Part shown: positions 34,693 to 43,378 of the stretch, piece after piece | Layout of the letters: each line of letters starts with the position of its first letter | How positions within the stretch are numbered: the stretch's first letter is position 1 | Source: CAVVAE01 sp963746185 | GTDB taxonomy: Bacteria; Actinomycetota; Actinomycetes; Propionibacteriales; Nocardioidaceae | Direction: 5' to 3' | DNA: 64,000 bases | NCBI GenBank assembly: GCA_963746185.1 | Contig: CAVVAE010000004.1 | Location: 806,001 to 870,000, forward strand | Program-made: the position numbers and the translations under genes | Notes under the pieces: model-generated | Databases searched by the model: none | The model's input: the letters and a program-made list of their open reading frames with translations, nothing else | What the model was told of the DNA's origin: nothing

Positions 34693-36286
34693 AGCCGTTC
34701 CTCCTGCTGCGCCGGCGTCGACGTGCCGGACTCTGGCCTCGCTGGTCGCAGCGCCAGGCCACCTCGGTGACGTGCCTTGCCGGATCGCCACCTGACACCC
34801 GGTCAAGCGCCGCGACCTCGACCACCGTACGCCCGTCGACGGTCCGCAACCGCACCCAGGTACGACGCGGCCGGACGAACAGCGAGCCGAGCAGGCCGAC
34901 GATCGCCGCCAGTACGCCGACCAGCGGGACGATCTTGCCCGGAGCGTGTGTTGATCTGGAGCTTGACCCACCGGTCGTAACCGTCGAACGTGATCGACCC
35001 GTTGCCCTTTCCGAGGCTGGCGGTCTTGCCCTCGCTCAACAGCAGAGCCTTCGGCCGGCCGCTGGCTGTCGTGAACGGCTTGAGCTCGTCCTTGTCGAGC
35101 ACGTAGACCGACTGCGGTTGCCCCGACTCGTACCCGAGGTCACCTTGGTAGGCGACCAGAGACAGCACCGGGTTGTCGGCGTCAGGGAACGTCGAGCACG
35201 GCTGACCGTCACACAACGAGGCGGTCGGGAAAGAAGTAGCCCTCGAACCCGAGCTGGGTGGGCGCGGCATCGGGCACCTTGATGACGCCGTAGGACACGA
35301 ACGAGCTGTCCTGCGGCAAGGAACACCACAGGCCCGGAGAAGGCAACATCGCCATCCCCGTCGCGCACCGTGACACGCGGGGCATACCCGTGGCCGACGA
35401 GAAAGACCGACGTGCCGTCGACGACGAGCGGGTGGTTCACGCGAAGGTCGTAGTCATACGGCTGCGCACCAACCTCGTCGGTCACCGAGAGGTCGGCGTC
35501 GAACGTCAGCGGGGTGCCAGACCCAGACCCTTCGCTCCCCCAGGTGACGTGGAAGTCCTTGACCGCGAAGTGGAACGGCGCGAGGTCGGCGCTGTCGAAC
35601 CAAGCACCGGGCGTGAAGTCGTCGTACTGGATCAAGGTGTTCGAGAAGCCGTTTCCGGAGATCACCGCGGCACTGCCCTTGAAGCCGAAGAGCCCGGTGA
35701 CGGCGACGCCGACAAGCACCACGAGCAGCGCCACGTGGAAGAGCAGGTTGCCGGCCTCACGCACATAGCCCTTCTCGGCGCTGACCACGATGTCGTCGCC
35801 GTCGGCGTACACCTCGACGCGTCGGCGTTGCCCGGCGAGCAGGGCGCGAGCGCGCTCGGACTCCGCCTCCACCGGTGCTTCGGTCGTCCAGGTGTCGTAC
35901 GCCGACAGACGTGACAAGTTGCGGGGCGCCTTCGGCGGGCGCGCCCTGAAGTTCCGCGCGTACGTCAGGAAGCGCGGGATGATGCAGCCGATCAGCGACA
36001 GCATCAGCAACAGGTAGATCGCGCTGAACCACACCGAGCTGTAGACGTTGAACATGCCGATCCGCTCGAAGAGCGGTGTCACGCTCGGATGGCGATCCTT
36101 GAACGCAGCGACCGCCGACGGGTCAACCCGCTCCTGCGGGATCAGCGAACCCGGGATCGCCGCGATCGCCAGCAGGAACAGCAAGACCAGCGCCGTGCGC
36201 ATCGAGCAGAGCTGCCGCCACGTCCACCTGGCGAACTCCAGCGGGCGAAGCGTGGGGACGGCCGGCTGATCAGACGACGGTTTCAT
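34689..36286 (-). pseudogene. resB: Cytochrome c biogenesis protein ResB, broken by four single-base indels
   Basis: The first 320 or so residues are intact ResB: transmembrane helices, the RFLTYARNFRARPP loop, and the periplasmic domain with GFKGSAAVISGNGFSNTL. The frame then breaks near 35325 (extra base), 35230 to 35232 (extra T in a T run on this strand), about 34950 (extra base) and about 34750 (missing base). Joining the pieces gives a continuous ResB C-terminus with PLVGVLAAIVGLLGSLFVRPRR and a stop overlapping the ccsB start. The start at 36286 is an ATG overlapping the ccdA end; an earlier ATG lies at 36295. ResB and CcsB form the haem-lyase complex for cytochrome c. Confidence 0.8.
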
Positions 36287-37082
36287 AGCCACCAATCCAG
36301 CCCTTGATGTGCACGATCATCGAGTCCCACGCGCCGGTGACCAGCAAGAGACCGACGACGACCAGCATCCCGCCGCCAAATCGCATCACGGCGAGCTGGT
36401 GACGGCGTACCCACCCGACCGTGGTCATCATCTTGCGATAGGAAACCGCCGCCACGAGGAAGGGCAAACCCAGACCCAGGCAGTACACGAACGCGAGAAA
36501 GGCACCCCGCGTCGGACTTCCGCCAAGACCAGACAACGTGAGCACGGCGCCAAGAGTCGGGCCGATGCAGGGCGTCCACCCGAGTCCGAACAGCACGCCG
36601 AGCAACGGCGCCGCCCCGAGCCCCACTGCCGGGACGGAGTGGATGCGCACGTCACGCTGCATCCACGGCACCACACCGGCAAAAACCAGGCCGAGCAGAA
36701 TCGTCAGGACACCAAGGATCTTCGTGAGCTCGCGCTGATGATCGATCAGCTCGTAACCGATCTGTCCAAATGCACCGCCCACAGCCACGAACACGAACGA
36801 GAAACCGAGGATGAACAGCAATGTCCCCGTCACCATCCGGCCTCGCACACCTGTGCTGCCGTTCGTCACGATGTCGGCGCTGGACAACCCGGTGATGTAG
36901 GAGAGGTAGCCCGGAAGCAGCGGGATCACGCATGGGGAGAAGAACGACACGGTTCCTGCGATCAGGGCGACCGGGATCGCCAGCAGCACCGGCCCATCGA
37001 GGGCGGTGTCGCGGAACCAGGAGGCGACCGAAGCCGCTGCACCCAGCGCGCCAAGGGATAGGGCGACCGTGTCAGCCATCAC
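36270..37082 (-). CDS. ccdA: CcdA-type thiol-disulfide transporter
   Basis: A 270-residue membrane protein of the DsbD transmembrane family that passes reducing power across the membrane to keep apocytochrome c cysteines reduced. The two redox cysteines lie in FSPCVIPLLPGY (near residue 51) and LGWTPCIGPTLG (near 167). Six or seven hydrophobic helices are visible. Met 1 or Met 2 may be used. Its neighbours TlpA, ResB and CcsB complete a System II cluster. Confidence 0.9.
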   Translation of the reverse strand: MMADTVALSLGALGAAASVASWFRDTALDGPVLLAIPVALIAGTVSFFSPCVIPLLPGYLSYITGLSSADIVTNGSTGVRGRMVTGTLLFILGFSFVFVAVGGAFGQIGYELIDHQRELTKILGVLTILLGLVFAGVVPWMQRDVRIHSVPAVGLGAAPLLGVLFGLGWTPCIGPTLGAVLTLSGLGGSPTRGAFLAFVYCLGLGLPFLVAAVSYRKMMTTVGWVRRHQLAVMRFGGGMLVVVGLLLVTGAWDSMIVHIKGWIGGYETVV

Positions 37083-37088
37083 GTGCGG

Positions 37089-37682
37089 TCAGATGTCCTT
37101 CTCGACGTCCTGCACGAGACCGACGATCGTGCTCTTCGTCGTGGCACCGGTCACCACGGCCGCAACTTGCCCCTGGGAGTCCACGATGATCGTCGACGGG
37201 ATCGAGTTCGGGTTGATGATGTCGTAGAACTCGAGCAGCAGTTGGCTGTCCTGGTCGACCAGGCTCGGGTAGGGGATCTCGAACTTGCGCACAAACGCCT
37301 CAGCCGCTGCAGAGTCGGGGTCACGCGTGTCGAGTCCGACGAACTGCGCGTCGGGCAGGCTGCGCGCGGCATCCGCCAGATCCTCCGCTTCACCCCGGCA
37401 CTCACCGCACCACGATCCCCACACGTTGAGCACGATGACCTGGCCCGCGTAGTCCGCGGTGTCGAGACTTCCGCCGCCCAACGCGTCCCCCTCGAGCGTT
37501 GGGGCCGCCTTGCGTTCTGAAGGGGCCACCAACGCTATCGACCCATCGCCAGTGACGTAGCCTTTGCTGCCGGTGCTGTCGGCCCCCGCCGTCGTACACG
37601 CGGTCGCCACGAGCCCGACCATCGCAGCGATGGCGGTGGCGCCAGCAGTTCGTGAAGTACGACGTCGGGGCGACACGGTCAT
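37089..37682 (-). CDS. TlpA/ResA-like thioredoxin lipoprotein
   Basis: A 197-residue protein exported as a lipoprotein (ATAC, C29). The thioredoxin fold carries the redox motif W91-C92-G-E-C95, with the following DARDPDS and the cis-Pro region NSIPSTIIVD. The CxxC with Glu in its middle is usual for ResA-like proteins, which reduce apocytochrome c before haem attachment. It lies 6 nt before ccdA and overlaps the upstream phosphoglycerate-mutase-like gene by 4 nt. Confidence 0.9.
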   Translation of the reverse strand: MTVSPRRRTSRTAGATAIAAMVGLVATACTTAGADSTGSKGYVTGDGSIALVAPSERKAAPTLEGDALGGGSLDTADYAGQVIVLNVWGSWCGECRGEAEDLADAARSLPDAQFVGLDTRDPDSAAAEAFVRKFEIPYPSLVDQDSQLLLEFYDIINPNSIPSTIIVDSQGQVAAVVTGATTKSTIVGLVQDVEKDI

Positions 37683-38359
37683 GCCCCGGCAGTGAACTTC
37701 TTGTTCGCCTTGACCGGGACGAGATCGGCCGCCGGCTCCGAGTAGGCAACCGACACGACGCGGTCGCCCTCATAGGTGAAGGTCGTGAGGCTGGCGAGGC
37801 TGCACTGGCGCTTACGCGGGTCGTGAAACAAGCGCCGTCCCTCGATGAACGAGCGCACGATCCAGACCGGCAGCTGGTGCGACACGATCAGCGCCTCATG
37901 GCCGGCGGCGGCCTCGCGGGCGTCGTGCATCGCGGCCAGCATGCGCACGACGATGTCTTTGTAGGGCTCACCCCAGGACGGCTTGAACGGGTTGTAGAGG
38001 AGCTTCCAAGCCGACGGCTTGCGCAGCGCCCCGTCGCCTACGCCGAACTTCTGTCCCTCGAAGGAGTTGGCGGCCTCAATCACCCGCGCATCGGTGACGA
38101 TGTCGAGGCCGAATGCCTCCGCCGAGGGCTTCGCGGTCTCTTGGGCGCGCTCGAGCGGCGATGACACCAGATGCGTGACATCGCGACCCGTGAGCACCTT
38201 GGCCACTCGTTCGGCCATCTGTACGCCGAGCTCACTCAGGTGATAGTCGGGCAACCGGCCATAGAGCACACCGAGCGGGTTGTCGACCTCACCATGTCGC
38301 AGCAGGTGAACGACCGTGGTCGCCGGTTTCGAGTCGGGGGACGAGTCGGACGAGCTCAT
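37679..38359 (-). CDS. Histidine phosphatase (phosphoglycerate-mutase superfamily)
   Basis: A 226-residue protein with the catalytic R21-H22-G23 motif near the N-terminus, SSPLERAQETA, and a second His in ALIVSHQLPV. Substrate unknown; the family spans mutases and phosphatases. The ATG at 38359 overlaps the hemL stop (ATGA), and the same order (hemL, this gene, tlpA, ccdA, resB, ccsB) occurs in mycobacteria (Rv0524 to Rv0529). Confidence 0.85.
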   Translation of the reverse strand: MSSSDSSPDSKPATTVVHLLRHGEVDNPLGVLYGRLPDYHLSELGVQMAERVAKVLTGRDVTHLVSSPLERAQETAKPSAEAFGLDIVTDARVIEAANSFEGQKFGVGDGALRKPSAWKLLYNPFKPSWGEPYKDIVVRMLAAMHDAREAAAGHEALIVSHQLPVWIVRSFIEGRRLFHDPRKRQCSLASLTTFTYEGDRVVSVAYSEPAADLVPVKANKKFTAGA

Positions 38360-39779
38360 GCTGCCCTTTCGGGGTCGGGTCGGGCGGCTGCCGCGGCGGC
38401 GGCCGCCTTCGGGAGGGCGTCGGCGATCCGGTCGACCGCGCGGTCGTCGTGCGCGGCGCTGACGAACCATGCCTCGAACGCGCTCGGTGGCAGGTAGACA
38501 CCTTGGTCGAGCATCGCGTGGAAGAACGCGCTGAACTGATGCAGTGCCTGACCACTGGCATCCTCGAACGTCCGCACGACGGGCGTCTCACTGGGATCGA
38601 CGAAGAAGGTGCTGAAAAGGTTTCCGGCGGCCTGAACGACGTGCGGCACGCCAGCGGCGGCCAATGACTGCCCGACGAGGCCAGCGATCGTGGCGGCCGT
38701 CTCGTCGAGCCGGGCGTAGACGTCGGCCGTGGCAAGGCGCAGGGTCGTCAGGCCAGCGGTCGTCGCGACCGGGTTCCCCGACAGCGTGCCGGCCTGGTAG
38801 ACCGGACCGACGGGCGCCAGGTTGTCCATCACGTCGGCGCGGCCGCCGAACGCTGCGGCTGGGAAGCCGCCACCCATCACCTTGCCGAACGTCATCAGGT
38901 CGGGCGTCCAGCCCTCGATCGCGCCGTCGAGCCCCCAGTAACCAGCTCGGCTCACCCGGAAGCCCGTCATCACCTCGTCGCTGATGAACAGCGCACCATG
39001 CTCCTTGCACAAGTTGGCGAGACCGGCGTTGAACCCCTCGATCGGAGCAACGGCGCCCATGTTGCCGGCTGCCGCCTCCGTGATCACACAGGCAATCTGG
39101 TCGCCGTACGACGCGAACGCCTCCCTGACCGCACCGAGATCGTTGTAGGGCAACACCAACGTCGCGGCCGTCGACCCAGCCGGGACGCCGGGGGTCCCAG
39201 GCAGCGCGAAGGTCGCCACTCCTGAGCCAGCCGCCGCCAGCAGCGAATCGACATGACCGTGGTAGCAGCCGGCGAACTTGACGACGAGGTCGCGGCCGGT
39301 GAAGCCGCGAGCCAGCCTGATCGCCGACATGGTGGCCTCGGTGCCTGACGAGACCAGGCGCACCTGCTCGATGGGAGCACGCTCGACGATGTGGCGGCGA
39401 GCTCCACCTCCGGCAGGGATGGTGTGCCGAACGACGTGCCCGCTGACACCGCGCGGTGGACCGCGTCGACGACCTCCGGATGGGCGTGTCCGAGGATCAG
39501 CGGACCCCATGAGCAGATCAGGTCGACGTACTCATTGCCGTCGACGTCGTAGAGATAGGGGCCTGACCCGCGGGCCATGAAGCGCGGGGTACCGCCGACT
39601 GCGCCAAACGCACGAACCGGACTGTTGACACCTCCGGGAGTCACCTCGAGTGCGCGGCGAAACAGTGCCTCGGAACCAGCACTCCTACGATCGGTCGCGG
39701 CGTCGAGAGCAGCGTCGTGAGAAGGCACCGCCCCATTGTCGCCGAGAGCTTGCGCGGCCGAGGAGTCACCCCGGCGCAT
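38356..39779 (-). pseudogene. hemL: Glutamate-1-semialdehyde 2,1-aminomutase HemL, one frameshift
   Basis: A haem-pathway PLP enzyme converting glutamate-1-semialdehyde to 5-aminolevulinate. The N-terminal frame encodes FRRALEVTPGGVNSPVRAFGAVGG and the C-terminal frame encodes RLVSSGTEATMSAIRLARGFT and the PLP-lysine motif TFGKVMGGGFPAAAFGG. They join at about 39390 to 39398, where a single base is missing after the VELAA segment. Apart from this the two halves make a full-length HemL. The ATG at 39779 is used; a GTG at 39728 is possible. It supplies the step after HemA, encoded elsewhere in this window. The break is probably a sequence error, since the gene is essential in this pathway. Confidence 0.85.
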
Positions 39780-39886
39780 CACAGTCGGCCGAGGAACTGC
39801 TGTGACGCATGGGGAGGCGTGTTGGGAGGTTAGTAACGAATGCCCGCGGGGTACATCACACGGTGGTGCGTGGAGATCGGCGTCGC

Positions 39887-39914
39887 CGTAACCTGGCAGT
39901 TCGACTCTCGTTAC
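39887..39914 (+). promoter_or_regulatory. Candidate BldN-type ECF promoter upstream of the transglycosylase gene
   Basis: CGTAAC at 39887 to 39892 and CGTTAC at 39909 to 39914 are separated by 16 nt. This resembles the sigma-BldN consensus I recall from Streptomyces (CGTAAC, about 16 nt, CGTTGA), with the first four bases of the -10 matching. It would give a 5' leader of about 40 nt. A similar pair precedes the rsbN-like gene. Coincidence cannot be excluded. Confidence 0.4.
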
Positions 39915-39961
39915 CTCAGGTAGGGCTCCACGCGGCAGACCCGCAGGGAGCGGAGGGAACC

Positions 39962-41326
39962 ATGTCGGAGGAATCAATGGCGTCACGGCGCAAGCAACGA
40001 CCTCGCACTCCCCGGTGGCAGAAAGCGACAGCACTCATCCCGTTGGCACTCCTCGCCGGCGCCTGGACGGCAAGCCTCGGGTCACCCACCACAGCCACTG
40101 CAGACTCCGTCGTCGGGGACCCTGGAGTCCCGGCCGTCCCGACCACCTCCTTCGACCAGCCGGCCAGCTACACAGTCCCGCCAAAGCTCGATGCGGCCGA
40201 CATCTCCCCGAACGGCAACCAGCCCGCGCTCAACCCGGGCAACCCTTCTTCGTTGTCCTCCAACGGCATCCCCACTGCTGCCATGACCGCCTACCAGCGC
40301 GCCGCGGCAGTGCTCGCCAAGGCCGACCCCAGCTGTCACCTCTCATGGGCTCTGATCGCAGCGATCGGACGCGTTGAGTCCGACCACGGCCGGTATGGCG
40401 GCAGCGTCCTTGGCAGTGACGGCAAGTCCACACCCGGGATCTTCGGCCTCCCGCTCGACGGCACCCGGTCCACCGCATTGATCCGAGACACCGACAGCGG
40501 CGCCTTTGACAACGACCCGGTCTACGACCGTGCGGTTGGCCCGATGCAGTTCATCCCCGGCACTTGGGACATCGTCGGTGTCGACGGCGACGCCGACGGC
40601 GTCCGTGACCCGCAAGACATCGACGACGCAGCGCTCGCCACTGGCGTCTACCTGTGCGCGGGTGAGCAAGACCTGTCCACGACGTCTGGTCAGCGCACTG
40701 CGGTCTTCGGCTACAACCACTCCGACGCCTACGTCGACCTGGTGCTCTCGATCATGCAGGCCTACCTCAATGGCGACTACAACACCGTTGCCGACGGCCT
40801 TCCCAGCAATACGTTCATCCCGTTGAAGGAAACCCAGCAGCGCCCCGATGGCAATCACCGACACGACAACAACCGCCCGCATCGCAGTGGCAACGGGACG
40901 GGCGGTGGCGACGGTGGGAACAACCAACCACCCAGCAGTGAGCCGCCCTCGGACGACGGTGACGGCGGTGGCGGTAACGGCGGCGGAGGTAACGGCGGCG
41001 GCAATGGCGGCGGTAACGGCGGCGGCAATGGCGGCGGCTCATCCGACCCGACGCCGACCACTCCCACCATTCCCACGCCGAAGCCGGTCGAGGATGTCCT
41101 TTCCTACGCCGAAGGCCTCGCGCAATGCACGAGCAAGCTCGACGACTTCTCGCCGCTGACCACCCAGCAGATGATCACGGCGTGCGCCAACAAGCTCCAA
41201 GGCCAGACCCAGCAGGAGGCGAACGACCTGCTGTCCGGCAACACGCTCGCGGAGGTGCTGAACAGCCTTGGCCTCGGCAGCCTCCTCCCGACGGGCGGTG
41301 GCGGCTGCCTCCCCCTCACCTGCTGA
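39962..41326 (+). CDS. Secreted lytic transglycosylase (SLT/MltB-like) with glycine-rich linker
   Basis: A 454-residue exported protein. A basic N-terminus and hydrophobic stretch (residues 23 to 40) form a signal peptide or anchor. The catalytic domain spans about 105 to 275, with the Glu at 139 in AAIGRVESDHGRYGG, and RAVGPMQFIPGTW further on, which is diagnostic of MltB-type peptidoglycan cleavage. Then follow a His/Asn/Arg-rich stretch, a Gly/Asn tandem repeat (about 335 to 360), a Thr/Pro linker and a C-terminal helical segment ending in LPLTC. The ATG at 39962 has GGAGGGA upstream; an ATG at 39977 also has GGAGGA. It is divergent from hemL. Confidence 0.88.
   Translation: MSEESMASRRKQRPRTPRWQKATALIPLALLAGAWTASLGSPTTATADSVVGDPGVPAVPTTSFDQPASYTVPPKLDAADISPNGNQPALNPGNPSSLSSNGIPTAAMTAYQRAAAVLAKADPSCHLSWALIAAIGRVESDHGRYGGSVLGSDGKSTPGIFGLPLDGTRSTALIRDTDSGAFDNDPVYDRAVGPMQFIPGTWDIVGVDGDADGVRDPQDIDDAALATGVYLCAGEQDLSTTSGQRTAVFGYNHSDAYVDLVLSIMQAYLNGDYNTVADGLPSNTFIPLKETQQRPDGNHRHDNNRPHRSGNGTGGGDGGNNQPPSSEPPSDDGDGGGGNGGGGNGGGNGGGNGGGNGGGSSDPTPTTPTIPTPKPVEDVLSYAEGLAQCTSKLDDFSPLTTQQMITACANKLQGQTQQEANDLLSGNTLAEVLNSLGLGSLLPTGGGGCLPLTC
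40968..41040 (+). repeat. Glycine-rich tandem repeat in the transglycosylase gene
   Basis: A 12-nt unit of the form GGCGGCGGNAAY is repeated about six times, encoding GGGN or GGG(G)N blocks. It is a flexible linker between catalytic and C-terminal parts and a likely site of length variation between strains. Confidence 0.8.
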
Positions 41327-41337
41327 TCAGCCGCGCG

Positions 41338-41841
41338 TTGAACACTCTGCTGATTCGCCCAGCCCTTGCCGACGACGCGTCGTCGATCGACGCGGGTGTG
41401 CCGGCGCCGGGCAACTTCAACGGCATCCGCCTCGAGCGCCACCTCAGAGGCCAGACGTTGTTTCTTACGGCCTGGCTCGGCGATGACTGCGTCGGCCGAG
41501 CAGAGGTGTTGTGGGACGGGTGTCGGGAGCCGGAGGTACGTCAGGAGTTTGGCGGCGTACCCGAGGTCAACGGGATCGACGTGTCGGTGCCTCATCGCGG
41601 GGAAGGCATCGGCACGGCGTTGATCAGGGCGGCCGCCGGTGCGGCGCAACAGCGTGGCCATGCCCGGATCGGCGTAGGGGTCGACCTCACGAACGAAGGC
41701 GCCCACCGCCTGTACGAGAGGCTCGGCTTCACGGGCGATGTGAGATACCGCGACCATTACACGATCGTCGAGAACGACGTCCGTCACGCGTTCGCGGATG
41801 TATGCCGCTTCATGGTTGCCGACTGCAGCGCACTGCTCTAG
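41338..41841 (+). CDS. GNAT-family N-acetyltransferase
   Basis: About 167 residues with an acetyl-CoA-binding segment VPHRGEGIGTALIRAAAGAAQQRG and the C-terminal NEGAHRLYERLGF block of GNAT enzymes. Substrate unknown. The start is uncertain: a TTG at 41338 is the first plausible one after the upstream stop, and no ATG lies near the conserved N-terminus (LLIRPALADDASS). The end shares a CTAG tetramer with the stop of the convergent second acetyltransferase. Confidence 0.75.
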   Translation: MNTLLIRPALADDASSIDAGVPAPGNFNGIRLERHLRGQTLFLTAWLGDDCVGRAEVLWDGCREPEVRQEFGGVPEVNGIDVSVPHRGEGIGTALIRAAAGAAQQRGHARIGVGVDLTNEGAHRLYERLGFTGDVRYRDHYTIVENDVRHAFADVCRFMVADCSALL

Positions 41842-42395
41842 CGCTCACGGCCCCGCAGGTCGAGGGCGTAGAAGACCTTGTCGTAGCGGCAGTCGCCGAA
41901 GGCCACGAAGCGCTCAAGCCGCCCGTACTCGACGAACCCGAGCGACGAGTAGAGGCTGGCGGCTGCGTCGTTGTCGCCTCGGAAGTCCAACGTGACGACC
42001 TCGACGGAGCCTTCGCGAGCCGCGTCGACCAACTCCTGGGTCAGCCGCCGCCCGACCCCGTGTCCTTGCCACCCCGGGTCGACAGCCACCCGCTCGATGT
42101 CGACGTGTGGGCGGTGAGTCGCTCGGGCATAGCGGCGCCAGTAGCCGAACCCCACGAGAGGTGTCGCCGGACCATCGCTAATAGCCACCAAGGCACAGGC
42201 ATCCGCGACATCAACCGCCGCCGCTAGGTCATCGAGCAGCTCGGTGATACCGGCGACTCCAGGCGGCTCCACCCAGCCCAGCGCGGCACCACCGGAGACG
42301 AGCTGGTCAAACAGGTCAGTCACCTGCTGGCGGAGGGCGGGGCTACTCAAAGCATCAGGTGTCAGCCGGCGTACGTCGACCGAGCGGTCCGCCAT
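41838..42395 (-). CDS. GNAT-family N-acetyltransferase
   Basis: A 185-residue acetyltransferase with the acetyl-CoA loop VAVDPGWQGHGVGRRLTQELVD and the NDAAASLYSSLGFVEYGR block. Its ATG lies 1 nt past the hemB stop (TGACATG), so it is probably read from the haem operon transcript. The substrate is unknown. Confidence 0.82.
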   Translation of the reverse strand: MADRSVDVRRLTPDALSSPALRQQVTDLFDQLVSGGAALGWVEPPGVAGITELLDDLAAAVDVADACALVAISDGPATPLVGFGYWRRYARATHRPHVDIERVAVDPGWQGHGVGRRLTQELVDAAREGSVEVVTLDFRGDNDAAASLYSSLGFVEYGRLERFVAFGDCRYDKVFYALDLRGRER

Positions 42396-42396
42396 G

Positions 42397-43374
42397 TCAG
42401 CGAGCGAGCCAGCGTGCGGCCTCGGTTGCCCAGTAGGTGAGCACGAAGTCGGCGCCCGCTCGACGAATCGACGTGAGGGCCTCCATCGCGGCCGCCTCGC
42501 GGTCGAGGTAGCCGGCGGCAGCAGCGGCCTCGACCATGGCGTACTCACCCGACACGTTGTAGGCGGCGACGGGTACGTCAGACAGCGCCGCGACCTCACT
42601 CAGTACATCGAGATAGCCCAGCGCCGGTTTGACCATCACCATGTCGGCGCCCTCGGCGAGATCGAGACTGACCTCGCGGATCGCCTCACGACCGTTCGCA
42701 GGATCCTGTTGGTAGGTACGCCGATCGCCTTGCAGCGTTGATGAAACTGCCTCTCGGAACGGTCCGTAGAAAGCAGAGGCGTACTTCACGGCGTACGCAA
42801 GAATCGCCACCCCGTCATGCCCACCGGAGTCGAGAGCCTCGCGGACAACGGCGACCTGGCCGTCCATCATCCCGCTCGTTCCGACGACGTGGACCCCGGC
42901 TGCCGCCTGGGCCACAGCCATGGCGGCGTATTGCTCCAAAGTGGCGTCGTTGTCGACGGTTCCATCGTCGGCAAGCACCCCGCAGTGACCGTGATCGGTG
43001 AACTCGTCGAGGCACAGATCGCTCATCACGACGGTGGCATCACCCACTTCGGCGACCACGTCGGCGATCGCGATGTTCAAGATGCCGCCGGGGTCGAGAC
43101 CTCCGGACCCAGTGCCGTCCTTCGTCGTCGGTATGCCGAACAGCGTGATGCCGCCGACGCCGGCCTCAACGGCCTCGCTGGCCGCCTTGCGCAGCGACTC
43201 GCGAGAGTGCTGGACCACACCCGGCATGCTGCGGATCGGCACCGGGTCGTCCGCACCCTCGGCCACGAACATCGGCAGCACGAACTGACTAGGCCGCAGC
43301 GTGGTCTCCGCTACCAGCCTTCGCATGGCTGGCGTCGAGCGCAGCCTTCGTGGTCGCGAGGCGGGAAAGCCCAT
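42397..43374 (-). CDS. hemB: Porphobilinogen synthase (5-aminolevulinate dehydratase)
   Basis: A 325-residue TIM-barrel enzyme joining two aminolevulinates. Both active-site lysines are visible: AVKYASAFYGPFR and MVKPALGYLD. The metal loop reads CLDEFTDHGHCG, with Asp replacing the middle cysteines of the zinc type, so a magnesium-dependent or mixed-metal enzyme is expected. It follows the uroporphyrinogen synthase fusion gene after 4 nt. Confidence 0.93.
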   Translation of the reverse strand: MGFPASRPRRLRSTPAMRRLVAETTLRPSQFVLPMFVAEGADDPVPIRSMPGVVQHSRESLRKAASEAVEAGVGGITLFGIPTTKDGTGSGGLDPGGILNIAIADVVAEVGDATVVMSDLCLDEFTDHGHCGVLADDGTVDNDATLEQYAAMAVAQAAAGVHVVGTSGMMDGQVAVVREALDSGGHDGVAILAYAVKYASAFYGPFREAVSSTLQGDRRTYQQDPANGREAIREVSLDLAEGADMVMVKPALGYLDVLSEVAALSDVPVAAYNVSGEYAMVEAAAAAGYLDREAAAMEALTSIRRAGADFVLTYWATEAARWLAR

Positions 43375-43378
43375 GACC

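Noticed and set aside
39892..39914. GTTCGACTC segment as part of a tRNA T arm
   Set aside because: No acceptor stem, anticodon arm or matching D arm could be formed around it.
39780..39961. c-di-AMP (ydaO) riboswitch before the transglycosylase
   Set aside because: Such genes in actinobacteria are often ydaO-regulated, but the core motifs (such as GGGGTGAA) are absent here.
40968..41040. CRISPR-like or minisatellite array
   Set aside because: The short repeats are in frame and encode a Gly/Asn protein linker.
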